In this document: piece after piece, positions 28,811 through 38,176 of the stretch
How positions within the stretch are numbered: the first letter of the stretch is position 1
How the letters are laid out: each line of letters starts with the position of its first letter
Source of the DNA: Methylobacterium thuringiense
GTDB lineage: Bacteria; Pseudomonadota; Alphaproteobacteria; Rhizobiales; Beijerinckiaceae
NCBI RefSeq assembly: GCF_022179645.1
Contig: NZ_BPRA01000003.1
Span: forward strand, 124,001-188,000
DNA length: 64,000 bases
Reading direction: 5' to 3'
The notes under the pieces: generated by a model
Told to the model about the DNA's origin: nothing
What the model saw: only the letters and a program-made list of their open reading frames with translations
The model's database searches: none
Program-made: the position numbers and the translations under genes

Positions 28811-29986
28811 GTGGCCCCGTACGTCCTTTCCCGTCCCCTGGGGAGATGGCGGCGTCGCGCTCGCATTGAAAAAACCGGTGCGCCCGTGAGAGGCCGCAGC
28901 AACACCGCCGCCTGGTGGATGGCCGGCCTGCTGCTGGCCGCCGCCCTCGTTGTGCTGCCCTGGCCGTTTCTACAGGAGCAGTTCGCGCCGAAACCCCTGG
29001 TTCCGATCGCGCAGAAGACGCCCGAACCCGCCAAGGCCGAACCGGAGCGCCCCCATCTCCCGGCGATGCGCACCGCCGTCGAGGGCGGCCGCATCGTGGT
29101 GAAGCTCTCCGACGCCGAGCGCGGGCGCATGGGCGTCGAGACGGCGCGGCTGGTGCCGAAGGCGCATCGCACCGAGATCCAGGCCTATGGCAGCGTGCTC
29201 GACATCGCCCGCATCACCGACCTGACCAATTCCTACGCCAGCGCCAAGGCGGCTTTGCAGACGGCGCAGGCCCGGGCGGAGGTGTCGCGCAGCGCCTATG
29301 CGCGGGCCAAGAGTCTCGGCCAGTACGCGACGCAGGTGCAGGTCGAGACCTCCGAGGGCACGTTTCGCACCGACGAGGCGGCGCTCGCCGCGGCACAGTC
29401 GCAACTGCGCACCCTCGCGGCGACGGCCCAGCAGGAATGGGGGCCGGTGCTCGGCAAGGCGATCGTCGAGCGGGCGCCGGCGGTGACGCGGCTGATCGAG
29501 CGGGCCGACTTTCTGGTGCAGGTGACGCTGCCACCAGGCGAGACGCTCAAGGGCCAGCCTGGCGCGGCCTTTGCCGAGGTGCCGCCGCAGAGCGAGCGCG
29601 TGGCGCTCCGTCTCGTCTCGGCCGCGACCCGCACCGACCAGCGCATCCAGGGCTTGAGTTTCTTCTATACGGTGTCCGGCGAGAGCGGGCTCCTGCCCGG
29701 CATGAGCACGCTCGCCTTCCTCACCTCGGACAAGGTCGCCAACGGCATCGCCGTGCCCGAGAGCGCAGTGGTGCATTGGCAGGGCGGCGCCTGGATCTAT
29801 CGGAGCGTCGGCGACGACACCTTCGCGCGCCATGCCCTGCGGTCGGACGCACCCATGGCCGACGATTCCTACGTCGTGGCCGACCTCACCACCGAGACCG
29901 AGATCGTCGTGACCGGGCCGCAGGCCGTGCTCTCCGAGGAGGTGCGGACGCAGGGCCAGGGCTCCACCGCCGACGACGACGATTGA
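28811..29986 (+). CDS. RND efflux periplasmic adaptor (rightward system)
   Basis: A 391-residue membrane-fusion protein with one N-terminal anchor helix (AAWWMAGLLLAAALVVLPW). A lipoyl/hairpin part follows, including KAALQTAQARAEVSRSAYAR, then beta-barrel and membrane-proximal domains with GIAVPESAVVHWQGGAWIY. The start is uncertain: GTG 28811, GTG 28886 or ATG 28919 would each keep the anchor, and no option has a strong ribosome site. It is 9 bases upstream of an RND pump gene and shares the divergent control region with the leftward system. Confidence 0.83.
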   Translation: MAPYVLSRPLGRWRRRARIEKTGAPVRGRSNTAAWWMAGLLLAAALVVLPWPFLQEQFAPKPLVPIAQKTPEPAKAEPERPHLPAMRTAVEGGRIVVKLSDAERGRMGVETARLVPKAHRTEIQAYGSVLDIARITDLTNSYASAKAALQTAQARAEVSRSAYARAKSLGQYATQVQVETSEGTFRTDEAALAAAQSQLRTLAATAQQEWGPVLGKAIVERAPAVTRLIERADFLVQVTLPPGETLKGQPGAAFAEVPPQSERVALRLVSAATRTDQRIQGLSFFYTVSGESGLLPGMSTLAFLTSDKVANGIAVPESAVVHWQGGAWIYRSVGDDTFARHALRSDAPMADDSYVVADLTTETEIVVTGPQAVLSEEVRTQGQGSTADDDD

Positions 29987-29995
29987 GAGAGACCG

Positions 29996-32900
29996 GTGAT
30001 CCGTGATCCCTCCGGCCCGCAGGCCGCCCTCGTCGCCTTCGCCGTGCGTCGGCCCGGCATCGTCCTGGCGCTGGCGATGGCGCTTGCCGTCTACGGCATC
30101 CTCGGTCTGGGTCAGGCGAAGTACGACGTCTTTCCCGAGTTCGCGCCGCCGACGGTGACGGTGCAGACCGAGGCGCCGGGCTTCAACCCCGAGCAGGTCG
30201 AGGTGCTGGTGACGCAGGCCGTCGAGGTCGCGCTGAGCGGCCTGCCGGGGCTCGCCACCATGCGCTCGAACTCGATCCAGGGCGTCTCGGTGATCACCGT
30301 GACCTTCGGCACCGGCAGCGACATCTACCGGGTGCGCCAGCTCGTCACCGAGCGCCTCGCGACGCTCTCCGGTCGGCTGCCGCAGGGCGTCCTCCAGCCC
30401 TCCATGACGGCGCTGACCTCGTCGACGAGTTCGGTGCTCCTCGTCGGCCTGACCTCCGACTCGCGCTCGCCGATCGACCTGCGCACCATCGCCGATTGGC
30501 GCGTGCGCCTGCGGCTGCTCGCTGCGCCCGGCGTCGGCGAAGTGCTGGTCTATGGCGGCGAGGTGCGCTCGTTCCAGGTCCAGGTCCGGCCGAAGGACCT
30601 GATCCGCTTCCGCATCGGCCTCAACGACGTGCTCGTCGCCGCCCGCAAGGCCACCGGCGTGCGCGGCGCCGGCTTCGTCGACACGGTGAACCAGCGCATC
30701 GCGCTGCAGACGGAGGGACAGTCGCTGACGCCTGAGGAGGTGGCGCGCACGGTCCTCGTCAACGAGGGCGGGGCGAGCGTCGTCCTCGGGGACGTCGCCG
30801 ACGTGGTCACCGCGCCCGAACCCGCGATCAGCGGGGCGTCGGTCGATGGCAAGGCCGGCGTGCTGCTGATGGTCGGCGCCCAATACGGGGCCAACACCCT
30901 CGACGTCACCGAGAAGGTCGAGACGGCCTTGGCCGAACTCCGTCCGGCGCTGGAGCGCGACGGCATCACGCTGCGCGCCGACCTCTTCCGACCCGCGAAC
31001 TTCGTCTCGGTCGCCAACGCGAACGTCCTGCAGGCGCTGGCGCTCGGTGGCGTGCTCGTGGTGATCGTGCTGTTCGTCTTCCTGCTCGATTGGCGCACGG
31101 CGTTGATCAGCGCGGTAGCGATCCCGCTCTCTCTGATCAGCGCCGTGCTGGTGCTGCGCCTGCTGGGCGAGAGCCTGAACACGATGACGTTGGGCGGCCT
31201 CGCCATCGCCATCGGCGAGGTGGTGGACGACGCGGTGATCGGCGTCGAGAACGTGGTGCGCCGACTGCGGGAACATCGCAGGACCGGCTCTTCGTCGAGC
31301 GAGTCCCGCATCATCCTCGATGCGATCCTCGAGGTGCGCATTTCGGTCGCCTACGCCACCTTCGCGGTGCTGCTCGTCTTCCTGCCCGTGCTGGCGCTGA
31401 CCGGCGTGCCCGGCCGGCTCTTCGGTCCGCTCGCCATCGCCTACATCCTCGCGGTTCTGGCCTCACTGGTCACGGCGCTGACGGTGACGCCCGCCCTCTC
31501 GCGATTGCTGCTCGCGGGCCGCAAGAACCTGCCGACCCGCGATCCGCCGGTGATGCGCGGGGCGCGGGCCGTCTACATGCGGTGCCTGTCGCGGATCGAC
31601 CGGCACCCGCGCCTCATGATCACCGTAGCGCTTCTGGCGACGCTGGCCGGCGCGGCGGCCGCCCCGTTCTACGGCAGCGCCTTCCTGCCCGACCTGAAAG
31701 AGGGCCACCTCATCCTGCACATGGCCTCGGCGCCCGGAACCTCGCTGCAGGAGTCGCTGCGGCTCGGGGGGCATATCGCGACGGGGCTGAAGGCGATCCC
31801 CGGCGTGCGCGCCGTCGCCCAGCAGGTCGGGCGGGCCGAGGCCGGCTACGATGTCGGCGGTCCGCAGGACAGCGAGATCCATATCGACCTGGAGCGCGGC
31901 CTCGACGGCACGGCCCAGGACCGCGCCCAGGCCGGCATCCGCGCGCTGATGGCGGCGACCCCCGGCGCGAGTTTTTCTCTGAAGACGTTTTTGACGGAGC
32001 GCATCGAGGAGACGGTGTCGGGCTTCACCGCGCCGGTCGTCGTCCAGGTCTACGGCTCGGACCTCGATCGGATCGAGGCGGCCTCCCGCGACGTCGCCCG
32101 CGAACTCGCCGAGGTCCGCGGCGCGGCCGACGTCCAGCAGAAGTCGCCGGCCGGGCTGCCGCAGATCAATGTGGGGCTACGCCCGAACGACCTGCGCCAC
32201 TGGGGCCTCGACGCGATCGAAGTGCTGGAGATCGTGCGCACCGCCTACCAGGGGGACACGGTCGGTCAGGCCTACGAAGGCAACGCCGTCTTCAACGTCA
32301 TCGTGATCCTCGAACGCGCGGCGCGCGCGAAGCTCTCGACAGTCGGCGACCTTCCGCTGCGCACGCCGAGCGGCAGCTACATTCGCCTCGCCCAGGTCGC
32401 GGACGTCTACGAGACCTCCGGCCGCTACGCGGTGCAGCATTCGGGAGCCCAGCGCGTGCGCACGGTGACGGCCAACGTCGAGGGCCGCGACGTCGCCTCC
32501 TTCGTCGCCGCCGCCAAGCGCAAGATCGGCCGTTCGGTGAAGCTGCCGCCCGGCGTCTATGTCGGGTTCGAGGGGGCGGCCGAAGCGCAGGCGCAGGCCC
32601 GGCAGGATCTGATCCTGTATTCCGGCCTCGCCGGACTCGGCATCCTGCTGTTGCTCGCGATCGTCACGGGATCTTTGCGCAACCTCGCGATCGTACTCGT
32701 CAACATGCCCTTCGCCTTCGTCGGCGGCGTGCTGGCCGTTGGACTGACCGGAACTGTCGTCTCGCTCGGATCGATCGTCGGATTCGTGACGCTATTCGGA
32801 ATCAGTCTACGCAACACGATCATGATGGTCGCGCATTACGAGCATCTGGTTCGTGCCGAGGGTCGGGACTGGACACTTGCGACGGCGATCGAAGGTGCGG

Positions 32901-33115
32901 CGGATCGTCTCGTGCCGATCCTGATGACCTCCCTGGTGACCGGACTCGGCCTCCTTCCACTCGCCCTCGGAGCGGGCGAGCCCGGCCGCGAGATCGAGGG
33001 GCCGATGGCGATCGTCATCCTCGGCGGGCTGGCGACCTCGACGATCCTGAATCTGTCGATCGTACCGACGCTCGCGCTCCACTACGGTCGTTTCACCACC
33101 GCGAAAGACGCCTGA
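29996..33115 (+). CDS. Heavy-metal efflux RND permease, CzcA/CusA family (rightward system)
   Basis: A 1039-residue proton-driven pump. The GTG start at 29996 has GAGAGA just upstream and gives MIRDPSGPQAALVAFAVRRP before TM1. The TM4 motif is AIAIGEVVDDAVIGVEN, again with DD instead of the usual DG. FRPANFVSVANANVLQALALGG marks the second half of the first repeat. It is a distant paralogue of the leftward pump rather than a recent duplicate. No outer-membrane channel gene is linked, so a TolC-type protein from elsewhere would be needed. Confidence 0.92.
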   Translation: MIRDPSGPQAALVAFAVRRPGIVLALAMALAVYGILGLGQAKYDVFPEFAPPTVTVQTEAPGFNPEQVEVLVTQAVEVALSGLPGLATMRSNSIQGVSVITVTFGTGSDIYRVRQLVTERLATLSGRLPQGVLQPSMTALTSSTSSVLLVGLTSDSRSPIDLRTIADWRVRLRLLAAPGVGEVLVYGGEVRSFQVQVRPKDLIRFRIGLNDVLVAARKATGVRGAGFVDTVNQRIALQTEGQSLTPEEVARTVLVNEGGASVVLGDVADVVTAPEPAISGASVDGKAGVLLMVGAQYGANTLDVTEKVETALAELRPALERDGITLRADLFRPANFVSVANANVLQALALGGVLVVIVLFVFLLDWRTALISAVAIPLSLISAVLVLRLLGESLNTMTLGGLAIAIGEVVDDAVIGVENVVRRLREHRRTGSSSSESRIILDAILEVRISVAYATFAVLLVFLPVLALTGVPGRLFGPLAIAYILAVLASLVTALTVTPALSRLLLAGRKNLPTRDPPVMRGARAVYMRCLSRIDRHPRLMITVALLATLAGAAAAPFYGSAFLPDLKEGHLILHMASAPGTSLQESLRLGGHIATGLKAIPGVRAVAQQVGRAEAGYDVGGPQDSEIHIDLERGLDGTAQDRAQAGIRALMAATPGASFSLKTFLTERIEETVSGFTAPVVVQVYGSDLDRIEAASRDVARELAEVRGAADVQQKSPAGLPQINVGLRPNDLRHWGLDAIEVLEIVRTAYQGDTVGQAYEGNAVFNVIVILERAARAKLSTVGDLPLRTPSGSYIRLAQVADVYETSGRYAVQHSGAQRVRTVTANVEGRDVASFVAAAKRKIGRSVKLPPGVYVGFEGAAEAQAQARQDLILYSGLAGLGILLLLAIVTGSLRNLAIVLVNMPFAFVGGVLAVGLTGTVVSLGSIVGFVTLFGISLRNTIMMVAHYEHLVRAEGRDWTLATAIEGAADRLVPILMTSLVTGLGLLPLALGAGEPGREIEGPMAIVILGGLATSTILNLSIVPTLALHYGRFTTAKDA

Positions 33116-33143
33116 TCGCCCGACGGCTGGCGAAACGAGCTTT

Positions 33144-33161
33144 GATCGGCTAACGCCGATC
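33144..33161 (+). terminator. Hairpin downstream of the rightward RND pump
   Basis: GATCGGC (33144-33150) and GCCGATC (33155-33161) form a perfect stem with a 4-base loop, 28 bases after the stop. No clear U-tract follows. Confidence 0.45.
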
Positions 33162-33191
33162 ACGGTGATTTGATCGAGGGCTCCGGAACTT

Positions 33192-33357
33192 TTTGTATGC
33201 TTGTCAACGTATTGGAGCGTTGGAAGTGCTCGGTTGATACAAATTCGCGTCGTCTGCCCCGTGGTTAGGCTCTGTTTGTATGCTTGTTGACGTATTGGGG
33301 CGTTGGAAGTGCTCGGTTGATACAAATTCGCGTCGTCTGCACCTTGGCTAGGCTCTG
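33192..33357 (+). repeat. 83-bp tandem duplication in the mucR upstream region
   Basis: Units 33192-33274 and 33275-33357 are adjacent and match at 77 of 83 positions by eye. Each unit begins TTTGTAT and contains ATACAAA 38 bases later, so the pair forms facing half-sites (33192, 33237, 33275, 33320). A fifth TTTGTAT is at 33431-33437, just before mucR. This fits an autoregulated operator array; the binding protein is inferred. Confidence 0.85.
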
Positions 33358-33475
33358 TTCGAATTCGTCTATCGTACAGACCGTGAACTGTGCATGATCT
33401 CTTCGGATCGTCTCTTGATTTTCAGGATCATTTGTATGATCTTACGTCTGAGGGGCACACAACCGGACCGTGAAA

Positions 33476-33952
33476 ATGGCAGAAGAACAACAGACAATGA
33501 ACACAGACTTCGTCACCCTCGCAGGTGATATCGTTTCCGCATACGTATCGAAGAATTCCCTGCCAGCCGCCGACCTTCCGGCCCTGATCGGCAGCGTCCA
33601 CACGGCCCTCGTCGGCCTGTCGGGCAGCGTCGAGGCCGCCCCGGTCGCCGAGAGCGTCGAGAAGCCGACCCCGGCTCAGGTGCGCAAGTCGATCACGCCC
33701 GACGCGATCATCAGCTTCATCGACGGCAAGTCGTACAAGACCATGAAGCGCCATCTCGGCACGCATGGCCTCGACCCGCATTCCTATCGCCAGCGCTACG
33801 GCCTTCCGAGCGACTATCCGATGGTCGCACCCAACTACGCCGCGCAGCGCTCCGCACTTGCCAAGTCGATCGGCCTCGGCCGTCCGGGCGGCCGTATTCC
33901 GGAGGAAGCCGTCGAAGAGCCTAAGACCCGCGGTCGCCGCAAGGTCGCCTGA
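33476..33952 (+). CDS. MucR/Ros family transcriptional regulator lacking zinc-finger cysteines
   Basis: A 158-residue DNA-binding protein. The N-terminal region DIVSAYVSKNSLPAADLP is typical of MucR oligomerisation domains. The DNA-binding part reads AIISFIDGKSYKTMKRHLGT, then HGLDPHSYRQRYGLPSDYPM. In Ros the finger begins with two cysteines (CLEC); here those positions are Ser and Asp. Some rhizobial homologues are known to fold without these ligands. Starts at GTG 33470, ATG 33476 or ATG 33497 are possible. MucR proteins regulate surface polysaccharide, motility and their own genes; the repeated upstream sites fit autoregulation. Confidence 0.9.
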   Translation: MAEEQQTMNTDFVTLAGDIVSAYVSKNSLPAADLPALIGSVHTALVGLSGSVEAAPVAESVEKPTPAQVRKSITPDAIISFIDGKSYKTMKRHLGTHGLDPHSYRQRYGLPSDYPMVAPNYAAQRSALAKSIGLGRPGGRIPEEAVEEPKTRGRRKVA

Positions 33953-34341
33953 GATCTTGGACGCGTTCGTCGTCCGCGAGGGTGGCACGAGACTATCGAG
34001 AGCCGTATCCGATCATACCGGGTGCGGCTCTCTCTTTGTTTCGGTGAGTCGATCCGCCTGTCGCGATTGCATCGTGGCGATCGCGATCACCGGTCGTTCT
34101 CTCATACGGTTTCCGGTTGATTCCTTCGGCCTACCACGCTCCCTTCCCCGGACGGGTGGAGCGTCAGCGGAACCCGATCCGGGGCCGAGCATAAAGACGT
34201 CGCGAAGCGTCGAAACGTCTGCGCCGTTCGAATCGAGCCGCTGGCGCGGCCTTTGTTACGCTGGGTCCCGGATCACTTTCCGCTCCGCTGCAGGCGTCCG
34301 GGAAAGGGCCGTGGGACCGAACGGATCAACCGGATACGATA
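33953..34341. other. Gap between mucR and the porin gene
   Basis: Contains the mucR terminator (33998-34036). The remaining 300 bases up to the porin stop show no gene or strong repeat. Confidence 0.55.
33998..34036 (+). terminator. Rho-independent terminator after mucR
   Basis: GAGAGCCG (33998-34005) pairs with CGGCTCTC (34025-34032) and is followed by TTTGTTT, 46 bases beyond the mucR stop. Confidence 0.75.
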
Positions 34342-36468
34342 TCAGAAGTCCGCGTGCAGCCGGGTCCCGAAGAAGTCGGCCGGGCCGCGGTCGCGGTTGT
34401 AGGCCGGGTTCTCGACGTGCTGGTAGTCGAACGACATCGTGACCGACTTGGTCAGGCTCATCGCATAGTAGGCCTCGATCGCCCGCTCGGGTGAGTAGTT
34501 GAGCTGGCCGTCGCCGATCAGCAGGCCGAATCCGCCGGCCGCGAAGAAGTCCCGGTGGGCGGGCGAGAGCTGGTTCATCGAGGTGCCGAGGCCGATCGTG
34601 TCGGCGGGGCGGCCCCAGGCCGTGCCCTTCAGCGAGACGCCGCCGGAATAGGAGCGGTCGACGTCGGTGAAGGACAGGTTTTCGGTTCGGCCGTCGCCGG
34701 CGCTGGCGCGGGCGAAGACGCCGAGATCGCTGGTCACCGCCTGTTCGAGGTTCAGGTAGAAACCGCTCTTGCGGCGCGCCGTCCGGGTCGCAGCCGCCGC
34801 ATCGTTGACGTCGCCGAAGACGCCGAGCTGCGTCAGCGTCACCGCCTCGCGGTAGCTCGCGGTGTTGCCGACGTTGGAAAACAGTCCGAGCCGGACCTTG
34901 CCCGGCTGTTCGAGCCACGGCAGCACGTGGCGTTCCTCGATTTCGGCCGTGAGGCCCTGCCGCTCGAGCACCCGCGTATCGAAGATGTCGCTGGAGGGTT
35001 GCTTCGGCACCTGCGTGTAGGCGGCGCGCAGGGCGAATTCCGCGCGGTTGTACTCGACCATCAGGCCTTGCGTGAACCCGGGAAGGTTGGCCGGAAAATC
35101 GTAGGCGGCCGCGCCCCACAGGCCCCAGTTCATGAAGTCGACCCGCGGGTCGTGCGCGTAGGCGTTGTTGTCGAAATAGTCGCCGAGCGCGAACTTGCCG
35201 ACGACCAGCGTGATGCGCTCGACGTCGCGCGTGCCGGCGATGGAATTCGGGCCGTCCGGCACCGCCTCGGTCTCGCCGCCGAAGCCGAAGGTCTGCTTGA
35301 GGAAGTAGCGGTTCGAGCGAAGTTTCGGGAACGGCGCGCCGGCCTTCTGCGCCTCGCCGTTGACGAAGCCGGCGACGCCGAGCGTCCGCGACAGGCCGAA
35401 ACCCTGGCTGAACTCGGGATTGTAGTAGAGTTCGGTGCCCTCCCAGAGCTTGAAGCCGAGGAAGGCCGTGGCCGTGGTGGTCGCCTGCGCCTGGTGCGGC
35501 ACCAGGCTCTGGTCGCCACGATAGGGCGAGCGGAAGCCGGTCACGCCCTGGTTGATGAAGGTGGTCTGGCCGTGCAGCGAGAATCGGCTCGGCTCGCTCG
35601 GCGTGTCGTCCTCGCTCTCCGGCGGAAGGCGCAGGCCCTCGGGATGCCAGTACAGGCGCAGCATCATCTCGTTCGAGACGAAGGCGCTGCGCGTCGCGAC
35701 CGGGCCGCCGTTCACGCCCGGCAGCACACCGAGATCGAAGCGGCCGCTCTCTCCGAAATCGATGTAGCGGTAGTCGAGCCCGAGCGAGAAGTCCGGCGTG
35801 ATCGCGTACTGGACGCCGGCACCCAGCGTGAAGCCGAGATACGACACGTCGCGGCGGGCGCCGCCGACGCCTCCGGTCGCGAGATCCGGATAGGTCGCGA
35901 TCACCCGCCCGTTCGCCCCGGCTAGGCCGAAGCTCGCATAGACGAGGTTCCGGTCGAAGGCGTAGCCGAGCCGGACCCGGCCGCTGCCGATCACGTCCGT
36001 CTTCTCGCGGATCAGGGCGAAGGGCGGGTCGACCGCCTCGTAGCCGAAGCCCGGTGCGGTGGAGGATCCCGGCCGCTTCAGGTTCGCGCCGACGAGGTCG
36101 GCCTCGATGCCGTAGACGAAGGCGCCGCTCTGCCAGTTCCAGCCGCCGAACGCGCCGCCGACGGCCGCCGTCGCATCGCGGTTCAGGTTGGCGCGGCCGG
36201 TCGCGTCGCCGGTCTCGAAGGCCCGCACGCGACGCCCGCCGATCGTCGACGGGCCGAACTCGAAGTTGGCGAACGACGCTCCGGCGCTTCCCTGCAGGCC
36301 GAGATAGCTGCCGGACCAGTCGACGAAGCCGGGTGCAGGGGAGGGGGCCGCGAGATCGGCAGCCTGCGCCCCGTCGGCGATCAGGCCGGCGGCGGCGAGC
36401 ATCCAAGCCGCACGGGGCCATGCCCGGCAGGTGCCACGCGCCTCGTCTCGTCCCCTGACCCACCCCAC
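34342..36468 (-). CDS. Outer-membrane protein: small beta-barrel fused to an OprB-type porin
   Basis: A 708-residue protein. The GTG start at 36468 has GGGGAG 8 bases upstream and gives a signal peptide ending DGAQA. Residues about 40-275 resemble Omp25/Omp31-type 8-strand barrels (DWSGSYLGLQGSAGASFANF, YGIEADLVGANL, SLGLDYRYIDFG). Residues about 295-708 resemble carbohydrate-selective OprB porins (FSLHGQTTFINQG, ELYYNPEFSQGFGLSRTLG, VVGKFALGDYFDNNAYAHDP) and end in Phe. Two barrels in one chain is unusual, although similar annotations may exist in relatives. Substrate is unknown. Confidence 0.78.
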   Translation of the reverse strand: MGWVRGRDEARGTCRAWPRAAWMLAAAGLIADGAQAADLAAPSPAPGFVDWSGSYLGLQGSAGASFANFEFGPSTIGGRRVRAFETGDATGRANLNRDATAAVGGAFGGWNWQSGAFVYGIEADLVGANLKRPGSSTAPGFGYEAVDPPFALIREKTDVIGSGRVRLGYAFDRNLVYASFGLAGANGRVIATYPDLATGGVGGARRDVSYLGFTLGAGVQYAITPDFSLGLDYRYIDFGESGRFDLGVLPGVNGGPVATRSAFVSNEMMLRLYWHPEGLRLPPESEDDTPSEPSRFSLHGQTTFINQGVTGFRSPYRGDQSLVPHQAQATTTATAFLGFKLWEGTELYYNPEFSQGFGLSRTLGVAGFVNGEAQKAGAPFPKLRSNRYFLKQTFGFGGETEAVPDGPNSIAGTRDVERITLVVGKFALGDYFDNNAYAHDPRVDFMNWGLWGAAAYDFPANLPGFTQGLMVEYNRAEFALRAAYTQVPKQPSSDIFDTRVLERQGLTAEIEERHVLPWLEQPGKVRLGLFSNVGNTASYREAVTLTQLGVFGDVNDAAAATRTARRKSGFYLNLEQAVTSDLGVFARASAGDGRTENLSFTDVDRSYSGGVSLKGTAWGRPADTIGLGTSMNQLSPAHRDFFAAGGFGLLIGDGQLNYSPERAIEAYYAMSLTKSVTMSFDYQHVENPAYNRDRGPADFFGTRLHADF

Positions 36469-36823
36469 CGAAACGCACTCCCCACCGCGACCGTCAGCGA
36501 GGTATAGCCAATGCTATAATCGCGGCAATCGGCCTGGAGCGACTCTCCGGAACCGTTGCGCCAGCGCCACATGGCGATCAAGCAGGACTGGCCGACAGGA
36601 TGATGACAGCCACCCGAACGTTCGTACGGGCCGGCGCGTGCGCCGCAGCATCGAAAGTCGGAAGATATCACAGCTTGGCGGGCGCCGATCACTTGTCGCA
36701 GTCTGCGGGTGCTGTAATCAGGCGAAGCCTAAACCCCCATCAGGATAGGCAAAAACTTAGGGCGCACCGTGACCGGTGCGCCCTTTTTCGTTCAAGGATG
36801 GGTCGCCGACAGTAATCCGGCGG
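36469..36823. other. Gap that may encode a small RNA
   Basis: No protein gene is supported. A -10-like TATAAT (36514-36519, plus strand) lies about 270 bases before a strong terminator whose T-run serves the plus strand (36759-36788). A small hairpin AGGCGAAGCCT precedes the terminator. No known RNA family was recognised. Confidence 0.4.
36759..36788 (+). terminator. Strong terminator, possibly bidirectional
   Basis: AGGGCGCACCG pairs with CGGTGCGCCCT around TGAC and runs into TTTTT on the plus strand. In the other direction it lies 36 bases past the DUF2147 gene, with a weaker TTTTT three bases after the stem. Confidence 0.8.
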
Positions 36824-37357
36824 TCAATCTTCCGGTTCGGCCTCCGGAGCGGCCTTTGCGGCCGGCTTCGTGGCGGTCTTCGGCTCTGTCGTGCTGACCG
36901 CTGCCTGCTGGTTCACGTCCGGTACGCGGTTCCAGGTCTGCGAGCCGCACAGCACCTTGAGCAGGCAGCCCGAGATGTTCAGCTCGGACGCGCTCTCGCG
37001 CTCCAGGCTCACCGAGTACATCTTGCCTTCCTCGGCGTTGTAGATCTCGCCCGAGAACTTCGCCTCTTCCGGCTTGAGATTGTCGAGCAGCGTCAGGCCG
37101 ATCACCGGACGGGTGCGCTTCTTCGGGTCGGGGTTCTTGAGGTCGGTGCGCGGGCCGCCACCGGGAGCGGTCGGCGTCTTGAGCCAGACCACCTTGCCGC
37201 AGATGTTCGAGGCGCTCGGGCCGCAGCGGTCGATGCGGACCTTGGCGCGCCCGTCCTCCGTCAGCCAGGTGCCGGTCGGGTCCTTCGGTGCCGCGGAGGC
37301 CGCGGAGGCGGCGCCGAGCGCTGCGAGGACGAGGGCGGATCGAAGGGCGATGCGCAT
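36824..37357 (-). CDS. Exported DUF2147 protein
   Basis: A 177-residue periplasmic protein. The ATG at 37357 gives a signal peptide ([22 protein letters not shown]); longer in-frame starts do not. The DUF2147 core begins [20 protein letters not shown], continues with CGKVVWL, and has [20 protein letters not shown] and a pair of C-terminal cysteines ([13 protein letters not shown]). The last 35 residues are Lys/Ala/Pro/Glu-rich and probably disordered. The function of the family is unknown. Confidence 0.85.
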   Translation of the reverse strand: MRIALRSALVLAALGAASAASAAPKDPTGTWLTEDGRAKVRIDRCGPSASNICGKVVWLKTPTAPGGGPRTDLKNPDPKKRTRPVIGLTLLDNLKPEEAKFSGEIYNAEEGKMYSVSLERESASELNISGCLLKVLCGSQTWNRVPDVNQQAAVSTTEPKTATKPAAKAAPEAEPED

Positions 37358-37582
37358 GGGCGGTCTCCGTGTGCCTGCCGTGGGACGCTTGCTGCAGGGC
37401 CGGGCCCCGCGTCGTTCACGGATCAAAGCGTCGCAATGGGGCGAATTTCCGGCAGTGTTGCGCCAATGCCATGTCCGTCCACGGCCGGCCCTCGGTTGAG
37501 GACGCCGGGTCCCCCCGCTATAAGCCCGGCGCGACGGCCGTTTTCGGCCTCACCGACCTCTCATAAAAAGTCCGTACCGATC

Positions 37583-38005
37583 ATGGCCACCGAGCGCACC
37601 TTCTCCATCCTCAAGCCCGACGCGACGAAGCGGAACCTCACCGGCGCGGTCAACGCCGTGATCGAGAAGGCGGGCCTGCGCATCGTCGGCCAGCGCCGCA
37701 TCCAGATGAGCAAGGCCCAGGCCGAGAAGTTCTACGAAGTCCACGCCGCGCGTCCGTTCTTCGGCGAGCTCGTGGAATTCATGATCTCCGGCCCCGTGGT
37801 CGTGCAGGTGCTCGAAGGCGAGAACGCCATCGCCAAGTACCGCGAAGTCATGGGCGCCACGAACCCGGCCCAGGCCGACGAGGGCACCATCCGCAAGACC
37901 TTCTCGGAGTCGGTCGGCGAGAACACCGTGCACGGCTCCGACAGCGCCGAGAACGCGAAGCTCGAGATCGCGCAGTTCTTCCAGGATTCCGACATCGCCG
38001 GCTGA
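37583..38005 (+). CDS. ndk: Nucleoside diphosphate kinase
   Basis: A 140-residue enzyme that equilibrates nucleoside tri- and diphosphates through a phospho-His intermediate. [18 protein letters not shown] at the N-terminus, [17 protein letters not shown] and the catalytic NTVHGSDS (His117) are complete, and the length is normal. The ATG at 37583 matches the family start; the open frame extends further upstream without support. The ribosome site is weak. Confidence 0.97.
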   Translation: MATERTFSILKPDATKRNLTGAVNAVIEKAGLRIVGQRRIQMSKAQAEKFYEVHAARPFFGELVEFMISGPVVVQVLEGENAIAKYREVMGATNPAQADEGTIRKTFSESVGENTVHGSDSAENAKLEIAQFFQDSDIAG

Positions 38006-38176
38006 TTTTTGCAAGATCCGGTCTTCGAGGCGGACGTCTCGAAGACCATCCCGCTTGCGGGCGGCGACACGGTGAAGTCGCATTCCCGCCACGGTGTGGC
38101 CTCGCTGCCCTAGCGGCGCAGAGGCCGGCGAGACGAGAAGGATTCCATCGACGAATCTCTCTCGCGGACAAGATCC

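Noticed and set aside
22772-33115. Genomic island bounded by integrase or attachment sites
   Set aside because: No integrase, transposase or tRNA-end duplication is visible near the metal-efflux region, so I did not call a mobile element.
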